This document shows positions 25,468 to 33,832 of a stretch of DNA of 64,000 nucleotides, piece after piece. Position 1 is the stretch's first letter. Each line of letters starts with the position of its first letter. This DNA is from Streptomyces sp. NBC_00582. Its GTDB lineage: Bacteria > Actinomycetota > Actinomycetes > Streptomycetales > Streptomycetaceae. Both the position numbers and the translations under genes were made by a program. The stretch is from positions 8,122,001-8,186,000 of the forward strand of contig NZ_CP107772.1 in assembly GCF_036345155.1 (NCBI RefSeq), written 5' to 3'. Under the pieces are notes generated by a model, which worked only from the letters and a program-made list of their open reading frames with translations, was not told the origin of the DNA and did no database searches.

Positions 25468-26925
25468 TCAGGTGGGCTGCCTCAGCGCTGCCTGCATCAT
25501 CGCCTTGGCCACGGGTGCCGCCAGGCCGTTGCCACTGACCTCCGAGCGGGCCGCGTCGGACTGTTCGACCACCACCGCGACCGCCACCTCCTTGCCGTCG
25601 GTCTTGCCGTACGAGGTGAACCAGGCGTACGGGGCCTTGCTGTTGTTCTCGCCGTTCTGGGCCGTGCCCGTCTTGCCGCCCACCGTCACGCCGTCGATGC
25701 GGGCGTTCGTGCCGGTGCCCTTCTCGACGACGGTCTGCATCGCGGACTGGAGCTGCTCGGCCGTGGACTCGCTGACGATCCGCTTCGCGGTCGCCTCGTC
25801 GTCGTAGTCCTTCAGCACGTCACCTCCGCTGTCGGTGACCTGCGCGACCATGTGCGGCGAGACCAGCTCACCGCCGTTGGCGAGGGCGGCCGACACCATG
25901 GCCATCTGCAGCGGGGTCGCGGTCACGTCGAACTGGCCGATGCCGGTCAGGGCGGTGGACGACTCGTCCATGTCGGAGGGGTACACGCTCGCGTACGCCC
26001 GCACCGGCACGTCCAGGGAGTCGTCGTTGAAGCCGAACTTCTCGGCCATCGCCCTCAGTTTGTCCTGCCCCAGTTGCACGGCCATGTGCGCGAACACGTT
26101 GTTGCAGGAGTACTGGAGCGCCACCCGGATCGAGGCGTTCTCGCAGGGGGCGGAGGTGTTCTCGTTCTTCAGGACCGTCCGGGTGCCCGGGAGCGTGTAG
26201 GGGTCCGCGCTGTCCGTCTTCACGTCCACCGACGCGTACAGGCCGTCCTCCAGCGCGGCCGCCGCGACCACCAGCTTGAACGTCGAGCCCGGTGCCAGCG
26301 GCTGCCGCAGCGCGCGGTTGACGAGCGGCTTGTCGGAGTCGGCGTTGAGCTCCTTCCAGGCCGTCCCCGCGGTGTTGGCGTCGGTGAGCGAGGAGGGGTC
26401 GTACGACGGGGTCGACACGACCGCCAGGATCTTGCCGGTCTTCGGGTCGAGGGCGACGGCCGCGCCCTTCTTGTCGCCCAGCGCGTCGTACGCCGCCTTC
26501 TGCACCGCCGGATCGATCGTCGTGATCACATCACCGGGGTCGGCACGCTGGTCGGTGACCGTGTCCATCACGGTCTTCAGCCGGCTGTCCGTCCCGTTGA
26601 GCAGGTGGGCGTAGATGCCCTCGAGCTGGGTCGGGGCGTACGACTGGGAGGCGTATCCCGTCACCGCCGCGTAGAGCTCGCCGTTCGTGTACGTGCGTTT
26701 GTACGCGAGGTCACCGCCCGTCGTGCGGGCCGAGCCGGTGACCGCCTTTCCGGCCACGATGATGTTCCCCAGCGGCCGCGAGTACGTCTCGATCGCGTTG
26801 CGCCGGTTGTCCGTGTCGTCCGCGAGAGCCTGGGCCTCGTAGAACTGCACCCAGGTCGCCCGGACGAGGAGGGCGAACACGAGGAGCAGCGAGAAGACCG
26901 AGGCACGCCTGATCGTCTTGTTCAT
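25468..26925 (-). CDS. Class B penicillin-binding protein (PbpA/PBP2-like)
   Basis: A 485-residue transpeptidase with one N-terminal membrane anchor (VFSLLLVFALLVRATWVQF, residues 9-27). The penicillin-binding domain has all three motifs: PGSTFK with the acylating Ser near residue 213, SCN in LQYSCNNVF near 271, and GGKTGTAQ near 416. There is no N-terminal transglycosylase, so it is a class B enzyme that cross-links peptidoglycan during growth or sporulation. The size matches actinobacterial PbpA more than FtsI. It stands alone, without an adjacent rodA/ftsW gene here. Confidence 0.9.
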   Translation of the reverse strand: MNKTIRRASVFSLLLVFALLVRATWVQFYEAQALADDTDNRRNAIETYSRPLGNIIVAGKAVTGSARTTGGDLAYKRTYTNGELYAAVTGYASQSYAPTQLEGIYAHLLNGTDSRLKTVMDTVTDQRADPGDVITTIDPAVQKAAYDALGDKKGAAVALDPKTGKILAVVSTPSYDPSSLTDANTAGTAWKELNADSDKPLVNRALRQPLAPGSTFKLVVAAAALEDGLYASVDVKTDSADPYTLPGTRTVLKNENTSAPCENASIRVALQYSCNNVFAHMAVQLGQDKLRAMAEKFGFNDDSLDVPVRAYASVYPSDMDESSTALTGIGQFDVTATPLQMAMVSAALANGGELVSPHMVAQVTDSGGDVLKDYDDEATAKRIVSESTAEQLQSAMQTVVEKGTGTNARIDGVTVGGKTGTAQNGENNSKAPYAWFTSYGKTDGKEVAVAVVVEQSDAARSEVSGNGLAAPVAKAMMQAALRQPT

Positions 26926-26941
26926 TGCGCTGGGAAAGACG

Positions 26942-26976
26942 AACCGGCCGCAGTGAATCGTTCCCTTCGGCCGGTT
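26942..26976. terminator. Hairpin between GNAT gene and penicillin-binding-protein gene
   Basis: AACCGGCCG (26942-26950) and CGGCCGGTT (26968-26976) form a 9-bp stem with a 17-base loop, just upstream of the minus-strand penicillin-binding-protein start. It probably ends the GNAT transcript. A 12-bp direct repeat, CGTACGTTCATG twice at 26984-27007, runs into the GNAT stop. Confidence 0.5.
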
Positions 26977-27002
26977 TTCTCATCGTACGTTCATGCGTAC
27001 GT

Positions 27003-27470
27003 TCATGCGTCCAGCTTCAGGACGACCTCCGGCGTCTCCTCGCCGCGGGCGTGGGCGAAGCCGGAGGCGTGCGCCGTGACCCGGAAGCCGCACTTGTGGA
27101 GCACCCGGAGGGAACCGGCGTTGTCGGCCGCCGCCCGCGCGTACAGCGGGCGCTCGGGAACCTCGGCCAGCAGCGCCCGCAGGGCCGCGGTCGCGATGCC
27201 CCGGCCCCAGTACGCGCGATCGACCCAGTACGTCACCTCGCGCTCGCCCGGCTCCCCGTACACCGCCGCGTGACCGACGACGTCCCCGTCGGTCAGGACC
27301 GTACGGACCAGCGCGGAGGACCTGACCCGTTTCCAGTGGTCCTCGAACAGCGACCGGTCGGCGGGATCCTCCGGGGTGAACGCGGCCATCCGCAGGGCTT
27401 CGGGGTCGTTCATCTGCCGGTAGAACACCGGCAGATCACTGTCGTGGACCGGGCGCAGGGCGATCTCCAT
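27003..27470 (-). CDS. GNAT family N-acetyltransferase
   Basis: A 155-residue single-domain acetyltransferase. MEIALRPVHDSDLPVFYRQM is the usual first strand and helix; the acetyl-CoA-binding region is VDRAYWGRGIATAALRALL (Q/RxxGxG/A motif); the C-terminal NAGSLRVLHKCGF block is typical of RimJ/RimL-like members. The substrate is unknown. It is a separate unit between the penicillin-binding-protein and IclR genes. Confidence 0.85.
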   Translation of the reverse strand: MEIALRPVHDSDLPVFYRQMNDPEALRMAAFTPEDPADRSLFEDHWKRVRSSALVRTVLTDGDVVGHAAVYGEPGEREVTYWVDRAYWGRGIATAALRALLAEVPERPLYARAAADNAGSLRVLHKCGFRVTAHASGFAHARGEETPEVVLKLDA

Positions 27471-27493
27471 CGTCCGAGCCTACGCCGTGGGGG

Positions 27494-28267
27494 TCAGAGC
27501 CGGCGGGTGGCGAGGGTGAGCCGGTCGCGCGCGTCGAACAGGGCGTCCTTCACCATCTGTTCGTGCGCCGGGGTGAGGCGGGCGACCGGCACCGAGCAGC
27601 TGATCGCGTCCCGGGCCGGGGTGCGGTACGGGATCGCCACGCCGAAGCAGCGCAGGCCGAGGGTGTTCTCCTCGCGGTCCACGGCGAAGCCCTGGTCCCG
27701 CACCTGGCGCAGCTCGTCGATGAGCTTCTCGCGGTCCGTGATGGTGTGCTCGGTGAGCGCCGGGAGCGTCTCCGGGAGCATCTTGCGGACCTGTTCGTCG
27801 GTGTACGTGCTCAGCAGCGCCTTGCCCAGGGAGGTGGAGTGGGCGGGCAGCCGGCGGCCGACGCGGGTGAAGGGGCGCAGATAGTGCTGGGACTGGCGGG
27901 TGGCGAGGTAGACCACGTTCGTGCCGTCGAGCCGGGCCAGGTGGATGGTCTCCGTGGTGTCGTCCGAGAGCCGGTCCAGGGTCGGACGGGCGGCGGCCAC
28001 CACCTCGTCGCCGTCGATGTAGGAGGTGCCGACGAGCAGCGCCCGCACCCCGATGCCGTACCGCGTGCCCGTCGCGTCCGTCTCCACCCAGCCGAGCTCC
28101 ACCAGCGTGCGCAGCAGCATGTAGAGACTGGACTTGGGGTAGCCGACGGCCTCCTGGACCGCCGCGAGGGAGTGCATCCCGGGGCGGCCGGCGAAGTATT
28201 CCAGCAGCTCAACCGTCCGCACCGCGGACTTGACCTGGGCCCCGCCCCCCGTCTCGCCAGCCGACAT
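27494..28267 (-). CDS. IclR family transcriptional regulator
   Basis: A 257-residue regulator. ATG 28267 (MSAGETGGG) is preferred over the upstream open frame to 28321, which has no family similarity. An N-terminal winged helix-turn-helix (SAVRTVELLEYFAGRPGMHS, then GYPKSSLYMLLRTLVELGWV) is followed by the effector domain with the LGKALLSTYTDEQ and GLRCFGVAIPYR blocks. It is divergent from the aldehyde dehydrogenase at 28407, the probable target. Uronate- or sugar-acid-sensing IclR proteins (KdgR-like) are common, so a pectin-derived acid is a reasonable effector guess. Confidence 0.9.
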   Translation of the reverse strand: MSAGETGGGAQVKSAVRTVELLEYFAGRPGMHSLAAVQEAVGYPKSSLYMLLRTLVELGWVETDATGTRYGIGVRALLVGTSYIDGDEVVAAARPTLDRLSDDTTETIHLARLDGTNVVYLATRQSQHYLRPFTRVGRRLPAHSTSLGKALLSTYTDEQVRKMLPETLPALTEHTITDREKLIDELRQVRDQGFAVDREENTLGLRCFGVAIPYRTPARDAISCSVPVARLTPAHEQMVKDALFDARDRLTLATRRL

Positions 28268-28331
28268 CGCCCTTGACCCCTTCGTTCGACGGGAAATAGT
28301 CTCCGACAGCATATTCACCATGAGAAACGCC

Positions 28332-28347
28332 GTTCAGTATATCGAAC
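28332..28347. promoter_or_regulatory. Candidate IclR operator
   Basis: GTTCAGTATATCGAAC has GTTC/GAAC arms around a TATA centre, 60 bases upstream of the dehydrogenase start and 65 bases from the iclR start. An imperfect palindrome in the divergent promoter gap is where an IclR protein would bind. It is not verified by any second copy in the window. Confidence 0.45.
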
Positions 28348-28406
28348 ATCCCTGGTGAATCAGCCAGTACCAAACGTGGCCAGTAGCAAGCGTGGAGGGA
28401 CCCGCG

Positions 28407-29936
28407 GTGGCAGCAGCACCAGTCTGGAGTGTCGACCCCCGTACCGGGAAGCAGCGTGAACAGGTTGCGGTGGAGGCCACGGCCCAGGAGGTGGACACCG
28501 TTGTCCGCGCCGCGCACGCCACGCGCGACTCCCTCGCCGACCGCACCGTCCGCGCCGCCTTCCTGCGTACCGCCGCCGACAAGCTGGAGGCGGCCAAGGA
28601 CCAGCTCGTCGAGGTCGCCGACGCGGAGACCGCGCTGGGCCCGGTGCGGCTGAACGGCGAGCTGGCCCGCACCTGCTACCAGCTGCGCGCGTTCGCCGGC
28701 ATCGTCGACGAGGGCGCCTTCCTCGACGTCGTCATCAACCACCCCGACGACACCGCCACCCCGCCGATCCCGGACCTGCGCCGCTACAAGGTGCCGCTCG
28801 GCGTCGTCGCCGTCTACTCGGCCTCCAACTTCCCCTTCGCCTTCTCCGTCGCAGGCGGTGACACCGCGAGCGCGCTGGCGGCGGGCAACCCGGTCGTCGT
28901 CAAGGCGCACCCCGACCACCCAGGGCTGTCCGAGCTGGTCGCCAAGGTGCTGCGCACGGCCGCCGCCGCGCACGGCATCCCCGAGGACGTCCTCGGTCTC
29001 GTGCACGGCTTCGAGGCCGGCGTCGAGCTGATCAAGCACCCGCTGGTCGCCGCGGCCGGGTTCACCGGGTCCATCCGGGGCGGCCGCGCGCTGTTCGACG
29101 CGGCGGCGGCCCGGCCCGTGCCGATCCCGTTCCACGGCGAGCTGGGCTCGCTGAACCCCGTCGTCGTCACCGAGGCCGCCGCCGCCGAGCGCGCGGAGGC
29201 CATCGGCGCGGGCCTCGCGGGCTCCATGACGCTGGGCGTCGGCCAGTTCTGCGTGAAGCCCGGACTGGTCCTCGTACCGTCCGGCGCGGCCGGTGACGGC
29301 CTGGTCAAGTCGCTCACCGACGCGGTGAGCGCCACCGAGGCGGGCGTGCTGCTCGACCACCGGATGCGGGACAACTTCATCGCCGGTGTCGCCGAGCGCG
29401 CGGAGCTGCCCGACGTCGAGTCGCCGGTGACGCCCGGCGCGGGCGGGGAGCACACCGTCAGCGCGGGCTTCCTGACGGTGCCCGCGGCGCGGCTGGCCGC
29501 CGGGGGTGACCATGATCTGCTGCTGGAGGAGTGCTTCGGGCCGGTCACCGTGGTGGCCCGCTACGAGGACGACGGTGAGGTGAGGGAGGTGCTGTCGCGG
29601 CTGCCCGGGAACCTCACCGCGACCGTGCAGCTGTCCGACGAGGAGGCCGCCGGGCAGGGGCGCGGCGGGGAGATCCTCGCCGAGCTGACGCCGCTGGCCG
29701 GGCGGGTCCTGGTGAACGGGTGGCCGACCGGGGTCGCGGTGGCGCCCGCCCAGCACCACGGGGGGCCGTACCCGGCGACGACGTCCACGTCCACCTCCGT
29801 GGGCGGGACCGCCATCGAGCGGTGGCTGCGGCCGGTCGCCTACCAGAACGCTCCGGCCGCGCTGCTGCCGGTGGAGCTGCGGGACGAGAACGAGCTGGGG
29901 CTGCCCCGTCGGTTCAACGGGCACTTGGAGCGGTAG
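28407..29936 (+). CDS. Aldehyde dehydrogenase, 2,5-dioxovalerate (ketoglutarate semialdehyde) type
   Basis: A 509-residue NAD(P)-dependent dehydrogenase. GTG 28407 has GGAGGGA seven bases upstream; a GTG five codons earlier is unlikely because it overlaps that site. The nucleotide-binding block is YSASNFPFAFSVAGGDTASA, and the catalytic Cys lies in GVGQFCVKPG near residue 282. The GFEAGVELIKHPLVAAAGFT segment is typical of the ketoglutarate-semialdehyde dehydrogenase clade. That enzyme finishes oxidation of galactarate, glucarate or arabinonate to 2-oxoglutarate, a fitting end for pectin-derived uronate. Confidence 0.85.
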   Translation: MAAAPVWSVDPRTGKQREQVAVEATAQEVDTVVRAAHATRDSLADRTVRAAFLRTAADKLEAAKDQLVEVADAETALGPVRLNGELARTCYQLRAFAGIVDEGAFLDVVINHPDDTATPPIPDLRRYKVPLGVVAVYSASNFPFAFSVAGGDTASALAAGNPVVVKAHPDHPGLSELVAKVLRTAAAAHGIPEDVLGLVHGFEAGVELIKHPLVAAAGFTGSIRGGRALFDAAAARPVPIPFHGELGSLNPVVVTEAAAAERAEAIGAGLAGSMTLGVGQFCVKPGLVLVPSGAAGDGLVKSLTDAVSATEAGVLLDHRMRDNFIAGVAERAELPDVESPVTPGAGGEHTVSAGFLTVPAARLAAGGDHDLLLEECFGPVTVVARYEDDGEVREVLSRLPGNLTATVQLSDEEAAGQGRGGEILAELTPLAGRVLVNGWPTGVAVAPAQHHGGPYPATTSTSTSVGGTAIERWLRPVAYQNAPAALLPVELRDENELGLPRRFNGHLER

Positions 29937-29980
29937 CGCCGCAGGGGGTGCGGTCTCTCGCGGGCCGCGGGCCGGATGTG

Positions 29981-30007
29981 GCCGGTCGCGCGGTTCCCCG
30001 CGCCCCC
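29981..30007. repeat. Dispersed intergenic repeat, copy 3
   Basis: GCCGGTCGCGCGGTTCCCCG followed by CGCCCCC, in the 107-base gap after the aldehyde dehydrogenase. It is the same element as at 10506 and 25441, again with the 6-bp GCGCGG/CCGCGC hairpin. Confidence 0.7.
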
Positions 30008-30043
30008 GAGAAGGTCGGCCTGAGGCGCCTGGATAATCAGGTC

Positions 30044-30652
30044 ATGGACGTCTCGCTTCCCGAACTGCCTTTCCCCCTCCGCACCTATGGGCCCGACGGG
30101 CACTGGTCCTACGAGGACGGGGTGCTCAGCGCCTGGGCCGGGCCGCGGCAGGATCGGTTCGTGACGCCCACCGGGGAGGCGCTGGACCCCGCCGGGGACG
30201 CGCCCCGGCTCCTCGGGGCACCCGAGGGGGACTTCCAGTTGATCGCACGGGTCACCGTGGGGTTCAACTGGGCGTTCGACGCGGGGGTGTTGTACGTCCA
30301 TGTCGGTGAACGCGCCTGGGCCAAGCTCTGTCTGGAGTACTCCCCGGATGTGGCGACCGTCTGCACGGTCGTCACCCGGGGTCATTCCGACGACGCCAAC
30401 TCCTTCACCGTGGAGGGGAGTTCGGTCTGGCTGCGGGTGAGCAGGACCGGGCGGGCGTTCGCCTTCCACGCCTCCCGCGACGGCAAGCGCTGGACCTTCG
30501 TCCGGCTGTTCACCCTGGGGGAGGAGAAGGAGACGGGCGCCGCCCTGGTCGGGTTCATGACGCAGTCGCCGATGGGGGAGGGCTGTGTGGTGACCTACGA
30601 CCACCTCGAGTTCCGGGACAGCTGGCCGGACGACCTCAGAGACGGCAGCTGA
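30044..30652 (+). CDS. DUF1349 domain protein
   Basis: A 202-residue cytoplasmic protein, ATG 30044. It fits the DUF1349 concanavalin-like beta-sandwich family: the FNWAFDAGVLYVHVGERAW and KLCLEYSPDV blocks, then GKRWTFVRLFTL. The same fold occurs as the C-terminal module of GH43 beta-xylosidases, including the one at 6674. Stand-alone members have no assigned reaction; carbohydrate binding is possible. The gene stands alone after the dispersed repeat. Confidence 0.8.
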   Translation: MDVSLPELPFPLRTYGPDGHWSYEDGVLSAWAGPRQDRFVTPTGEALDPAGDAPRLLGAPEGDFQLIARVTVGFNWAFDAGVLYVHVGERAWAKLCLEYSPDVATVCTVVTRGHSDDANSFTVEGSSVWLRVSRTGRAFAFHASRDGKRWTFVRLFTLGEEKETGAALVGFMTQSPMGEGCVVTYDHLEFRDSWPDDLRDGS

Positions 30653-30696
30653 GCGGTTCCTGGAACCGGTCCGGCCGCGGTCACGTCCTCCGGATC

Positions 30697-31212
30697 ATGA
30701 TCGGAGAAACCCCCGTCCCGAGCCGTGTCATCCGCACCGCCGTGCCCGCCGAGGCGGAGGCCGTCGCCGCGCTGCACGCGCGCGCCAGGGCCACCTACTA
30801 TCCCGACGGCGTCCCGCAGGACGGCACCGACTGGCTCGCCGTGTGGCGCGCGGCCGTCGAGCGGCCCGACGGGACCGTGCTGTGCCTGGTGGAAAACGGG
30901 CGGATCGTCGGGCTGGCCTCCTTCCGGGTGCCGGAGGGCGCCGACGCGGACACCGTCAAGCTGTTCCAGTTCCATGTGGACCCCGACCACTGGCGGGCGG
31001 GCCTCGGCACGGCCCTGCACACCGCCTGCGTGGAGGAGTGGCGGGCGGACGGCCGCCGTACGGCCGTGCTCGACGTCCATGTCGACAACGGCCGTGCCCA
31101 GGCCTTCTACGCACGTCAGGGCTGGTTCCCGGACCCGGAGAACCCGCCCGCGCAGGACGATCACCACCTCTTCCTGCGCTTCTCGGTGGGAGGGACGTCC
31201 GGCGGGGAATGA
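30697..31212 (+). CDS. GNAT family N-acetyltransferase
   Basis: A 171-residue acetyltransferase with the central VKLFQFHVDPDHWRAGLGTA block (acetyl-CoA-binding R-x-x-G-L-G) and the C-terminal HVDNGRAQAFYARQGWFPD block. The substrate is unknown. ATG 30697 is 45 bases after the DUF1349 stop. The next gene starts 77 bases downstream, so shared transcription is possible. Confidence 0.85.
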   Translation: MIGETPVPSRVIRTAVPAEAEAVAALHARARATYYPDGVPQDGTDWLAVWRAAVERPDGTVLCLVENGRIVGLASFRVPEGADADTVKLFQFHVDPDHWRAGLGTALHTACVEEWRADGRRTAVLDVHVDNGRAQAFYARQGWFPDPENPPAQDDHHLFLRFSVGGTSGGE

Positions 31213-31288
31213 ACCCCGCTGCTTGAACGTTCATGCACTCGGCGGAGGGAGTCTCCGTTCCCCGTACGAGCTGGAGAGAGCCGAGAAG

Positions 31289-32005
31289 ATGCGCGTCGAG
31301 ATCTGGTCGGACATCGCCTGTCCCTGGTGCTACGTCGGCAAGGCCCGCTTCGAGAAGGCCCTCGCAGCCTTCCCGCACCGCGAGCAGGTCGAGGTCGTGC
31401 ACCGCTCCTTCGAGCTCGACCCGGGACGCACCAAGGGCGACGTCCAGCCCGTGATCACGATGCTCACCAAGAAGTACGGCATGAGCGAGCGGCAGGCCCA
31501 GGCCGGTGAGGAGAACCTGGGCGCCCAGGCCGCCGCCGAGGGGCTGGAGTACCGGACCCGGGGCCGCGACCACGGCAACACCTTCGACATGCACCGCCTG
31601 CTGCACTTCGCCAAGGAGCAGGGCCGCCAGGACGAGCTGATCCAGCTCCTGTACCGGGCGAACTTCGCCGAGGAGCGCTCCCTGTTCACCGAGGGCGACG
31701 AGCGGCTCGTGGAACTGGCCGCCGAGGCCGGCCTGGACGCCGACGCCGCCCGTGCGGTCCTCGCCGACCCGGCCGCCTACGCCGACGACGTCCGCACCGA
31801 CGAGCGCGAGGCCGCACAGCTCGGCGCGAACGGCGTCCCCTTCTTCGTCCTCGACCGCGCCTACGGCGTCTCCGGCGCCCAGCCCACCGAGGTCTTCACC
31901 CAGGCCCTCACCCAGGCCTGGGGCGACCGCTCCCCGCTGAAGCTGATCGACGACGGCGGCGCCGAGGCGTGCGGCCCGGACGGGTGCGCGGTGCCGCAGC
32001 ACTGA
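31289..32005 (+). CDS. DsbA-family (FrnE-like) thioredoxin-fold oxidoreductase
   Basis: A 238-residue cytoplasmic protein with a CPWC redox motif at residues 11-14 (WSDIACPWCYVGK), the helical insertion typical of the 2-hydroxychromene-2-carboxylate isomerase/FrnE branch, and the cis-Pro loop in GVPFFVLDRAYGVSGAQP. The Cys-containing C-terminus (EACGPDGCAVPQH) is also common in these proteins. Likely a disulfide reductase or isomerase; the partner is unknown. The start at ATG 31289 follows GAGAGAGCCGAGAAG. Confidence 0.88.
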   Translation: MRVEIWSDIACPWCYVGKARFEKALAAFPHREQVEVVHRSFELDPGRTKGDVQPVITMLTKKYGMSERQAQAGEENLGAQAAAEGLEYRTRGRDHGNTFDMHRLLHFAKEQGRQDELIQLLYRANFAEERSLFTEGDERLVELAAEAGLDADAARAVLADPAAYADDVRTDEREAAQLGANGVPFFVLDRAYGVSGAQPTEVFTQALTQAWGDRSPLKLIDDGGAEACGPDGCAVPQH

Positions 32006-32100
32006 GCGCGCAGGCCGGGGCGGACGTATAAGCGTTGCTTAGGGGATCCGCGCAGAAATCCGCAATGGACTTCTACTTCCCGTGGCCGCACAGTGGTGCC

Positions 32101-33153
32101 ATGGACCCCTTCGAGAGCCTCGTCCGCGCCGAGTTCGCCCCGAAGACAACCTTCCTGGACACCGCGAGCAGCGGTCTGCTCCCGGCCCGTACCGTGACCG
32201 CCCTCCACGAGGCCGTGGCGACCCGGGCCGAGGGCCGGCCCCTGGACTCGCTGTTCGCGGACGTGGAGAACGCCCGCGCCGCCTTCGCCCGCCTGGCCGG
32301 GGTACCGGTCGGGCGGGTCGCGGCGGGCCCCTCGGTCGCCGCGCACACCGGTCTGATCGCCGCCGCGCTGCCCTCCGGCGCCGAGGTCCTCACCGCCGAG
32401 GGCGACTTCACCTCCGTCCTGAACCAGTTCCACGTCCGCGGCGACCTCAAGGTGCGGGCCGTCCCGCTGGAGCGGCTCGCCGAGTCGGTCCGCCCGGACA
32501 CCGCGCTCGTCGCCGTCAGCGCCGCCCAGTCCGCCGACGGCCGGATCGCCGACCTGCCCGCCCTGCGCGCGGCGGCCGCCGACCACGGCGCCCGCACCTA
32601 CGTCGACTTCTCCCAGGCCGCCGGCTGGCTGCCCTTCGAGGCGGACGGGTACGACTTCACCGTCTCCACCACCTTCAAATGGCTGCTCGGCCCGCACGGC
32701 GCCGCCTTCCTCGTCGTCCCCGAGGACTTCGGCGGACTGGTCCCGATGCTGGCCGGCTGGGTCGCCGCGGAGAAACCCTGGGAGAGCTGCTACGGCCCCG
32801 TCAGCGAACTCGCCCACTCCGCCCGCCGGTTCGACGTCAGCCCCGCCCTGTTCAGCTACGCGGGGGTGCGCCGCTCGCTCGAACTCGTCGAGGAACTCGG
32901 CGTCGAGGCCATCCACGCCCACGACCTGGCCCTCGCCGACCGTTTCCGCACCGGACTCGCCGCCCTCGGCCACACCCCGCTGCCCGCCCCCGGCTCCCCG
33001 ATCGTCTCGGTGCCCGGACTCGGCGCGCGCCGGGCCGAGTTGGGCGAGGCCGGCATCCAGGTCTCCGACCGGGTCGGCAACCTGCGCGCGTCCTTCCACC
33101 TCTTCAACACCCCCGCCGACGTCGATCGCCTGCTGGACGCGCTGGCGCGCTGA
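32101..33153 (+). CDS. Class V aminotransferase (cysteine-desulfurase-like fold)
   Basis: A PLP enzyme of 350 residues from ATG 32101; ATG 32065 would add 12 residues and neither has a clear ribosome-binding site. The N-terminus is FLDTASSGLLPARTV; the aspartate that holds the cofactor is in YVDFSQAAGW; the Schiff-base Lys lies in STTFKWLLGPHG. The C-terminal domain ends VSDRVGNLRASFHLFNTPAD, typical of class V. It lacks the cysteine loop of true cysteine desulfurases as far as I can see, so the substrate is uncertain. Confidence 0.82.
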   Translation: MDPFESLVRAEFAPKTTFLDTASSGLLPARTVTALHEAVATRAEGRPLDSLFADVENARAAFARLAGVPVGRVAAGPSVAAHTGLIAAALPSGAEVLTAEGDFTSVLNQFHVRGDLKVRAVPLERLAESVRPDTALVAVSAAQSADGRIADLPALRAAAADHGARTYVDFSQAAGWLPFEADGYDFTVSTTFKWLLGPHGAAFLVVPEDFGGLVPMLAGWVAAEKPWESCYGPVSELAHSARRFDVSPALFSYAGVRRSLELVEELGVEAIHAHDLALADRFRTGLAALGHTPLPAPGSPIVSVPGLGARRAELGEAGIQVSDRVGNLRASFHLFNTPADVDRLLDALAR

Positions 33154-33199
33154 GACCCCTTGCCGCCCGCGCGCCCGGGACGCTAGGAAGGCACCAGGG

Positions 33200-33832
33200 G
33201 TGGTGGTGCCGGTGGAACCCACGGACGCGCAGGCGGACGCCGAGCTGCACGGGCGGCTGGTGTACGGGGACGGGGCCGCGCTGGCCGAGACGTACGCCGT
33301 CTACGGCGGGCTGGTGCGGCGGATCGCCCTGCGTGTGACCCGCAGCCCGGCCGCCGTCGAGGACGTCGCGCAGGAGGTCTTCACCGAGCTGTGGTCCCGC
33401 CCGTACGCCTTCGACGCGCGCCGGGGCAGCCTGCGGACCTGGCTGTCGATGCTCGCGCACCGGCGGGCCGTGGACTGGGTGCGCCACGAGGCACGGCACC
33501 GCAGGGCCGCCCCCGCCGACGACAGCGCCCTGCACACCCTCCCGGACACCGCTCCCGGCCCCGACGAGACCGTCATGGACCGCGAACGCTCCCTGCTGCT
33601 GCACTCCGCGCTCGCCGAACTCCCGCCGCCCCAGCGGGAGGTGGTGCACCTCGCCTACTTCGCGGGCCGCACCTACCGCGAGGCCGCCGCCGAACTGGGC
33701 ATCCCCGAGGGCACCGCCAAGACCCGGCTGCGCACCGCCCTGCGCAGACTGGCCGAGACACTGGCCGACCCGCCCGAACGGTCCCTGGGGAGAGGCGCCA
33801 TGAGGGCGACAGCGGAAGGAGGCGACCGGTGA
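33200..33832 (+). CDS. ECF RNA polymerase sigma factor (SigK-like)
   Basis: A 210-residue sigma factor, GTG 33200 with AGGAAGG eight bases upstream. Region 2 runs through YGGLVRRIALRVTRS and VEDVAQEVFTELWSRP; region 4 is PPQREVVHLAYFAGRTYREA with EGTAKTRLRTALRRL. Its stop overlaps the start of the zinc-finger protein (GTGA), the classic layout of a sigma and its anti-sigma. The regulon is unknown. Confidence 0.9.
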   Translation: MVVPVEPTDAQADAELHGRLVYGDGAALAETYAVYGGLVRRIALRVTRSPAAVEDVAQEVFTELWSRPYAFDARRGSLRTWLSMLAHRRAVDWVRHEARHRRAAPADDSALHTLPDTAPGPDETVMDRERSLLLHSALAELPPPQREVVHLAYFAGRTYREAAAELGIPEGTAKTRLRTALRRLAETLADPPERSLGRGAMRATAEGGDR

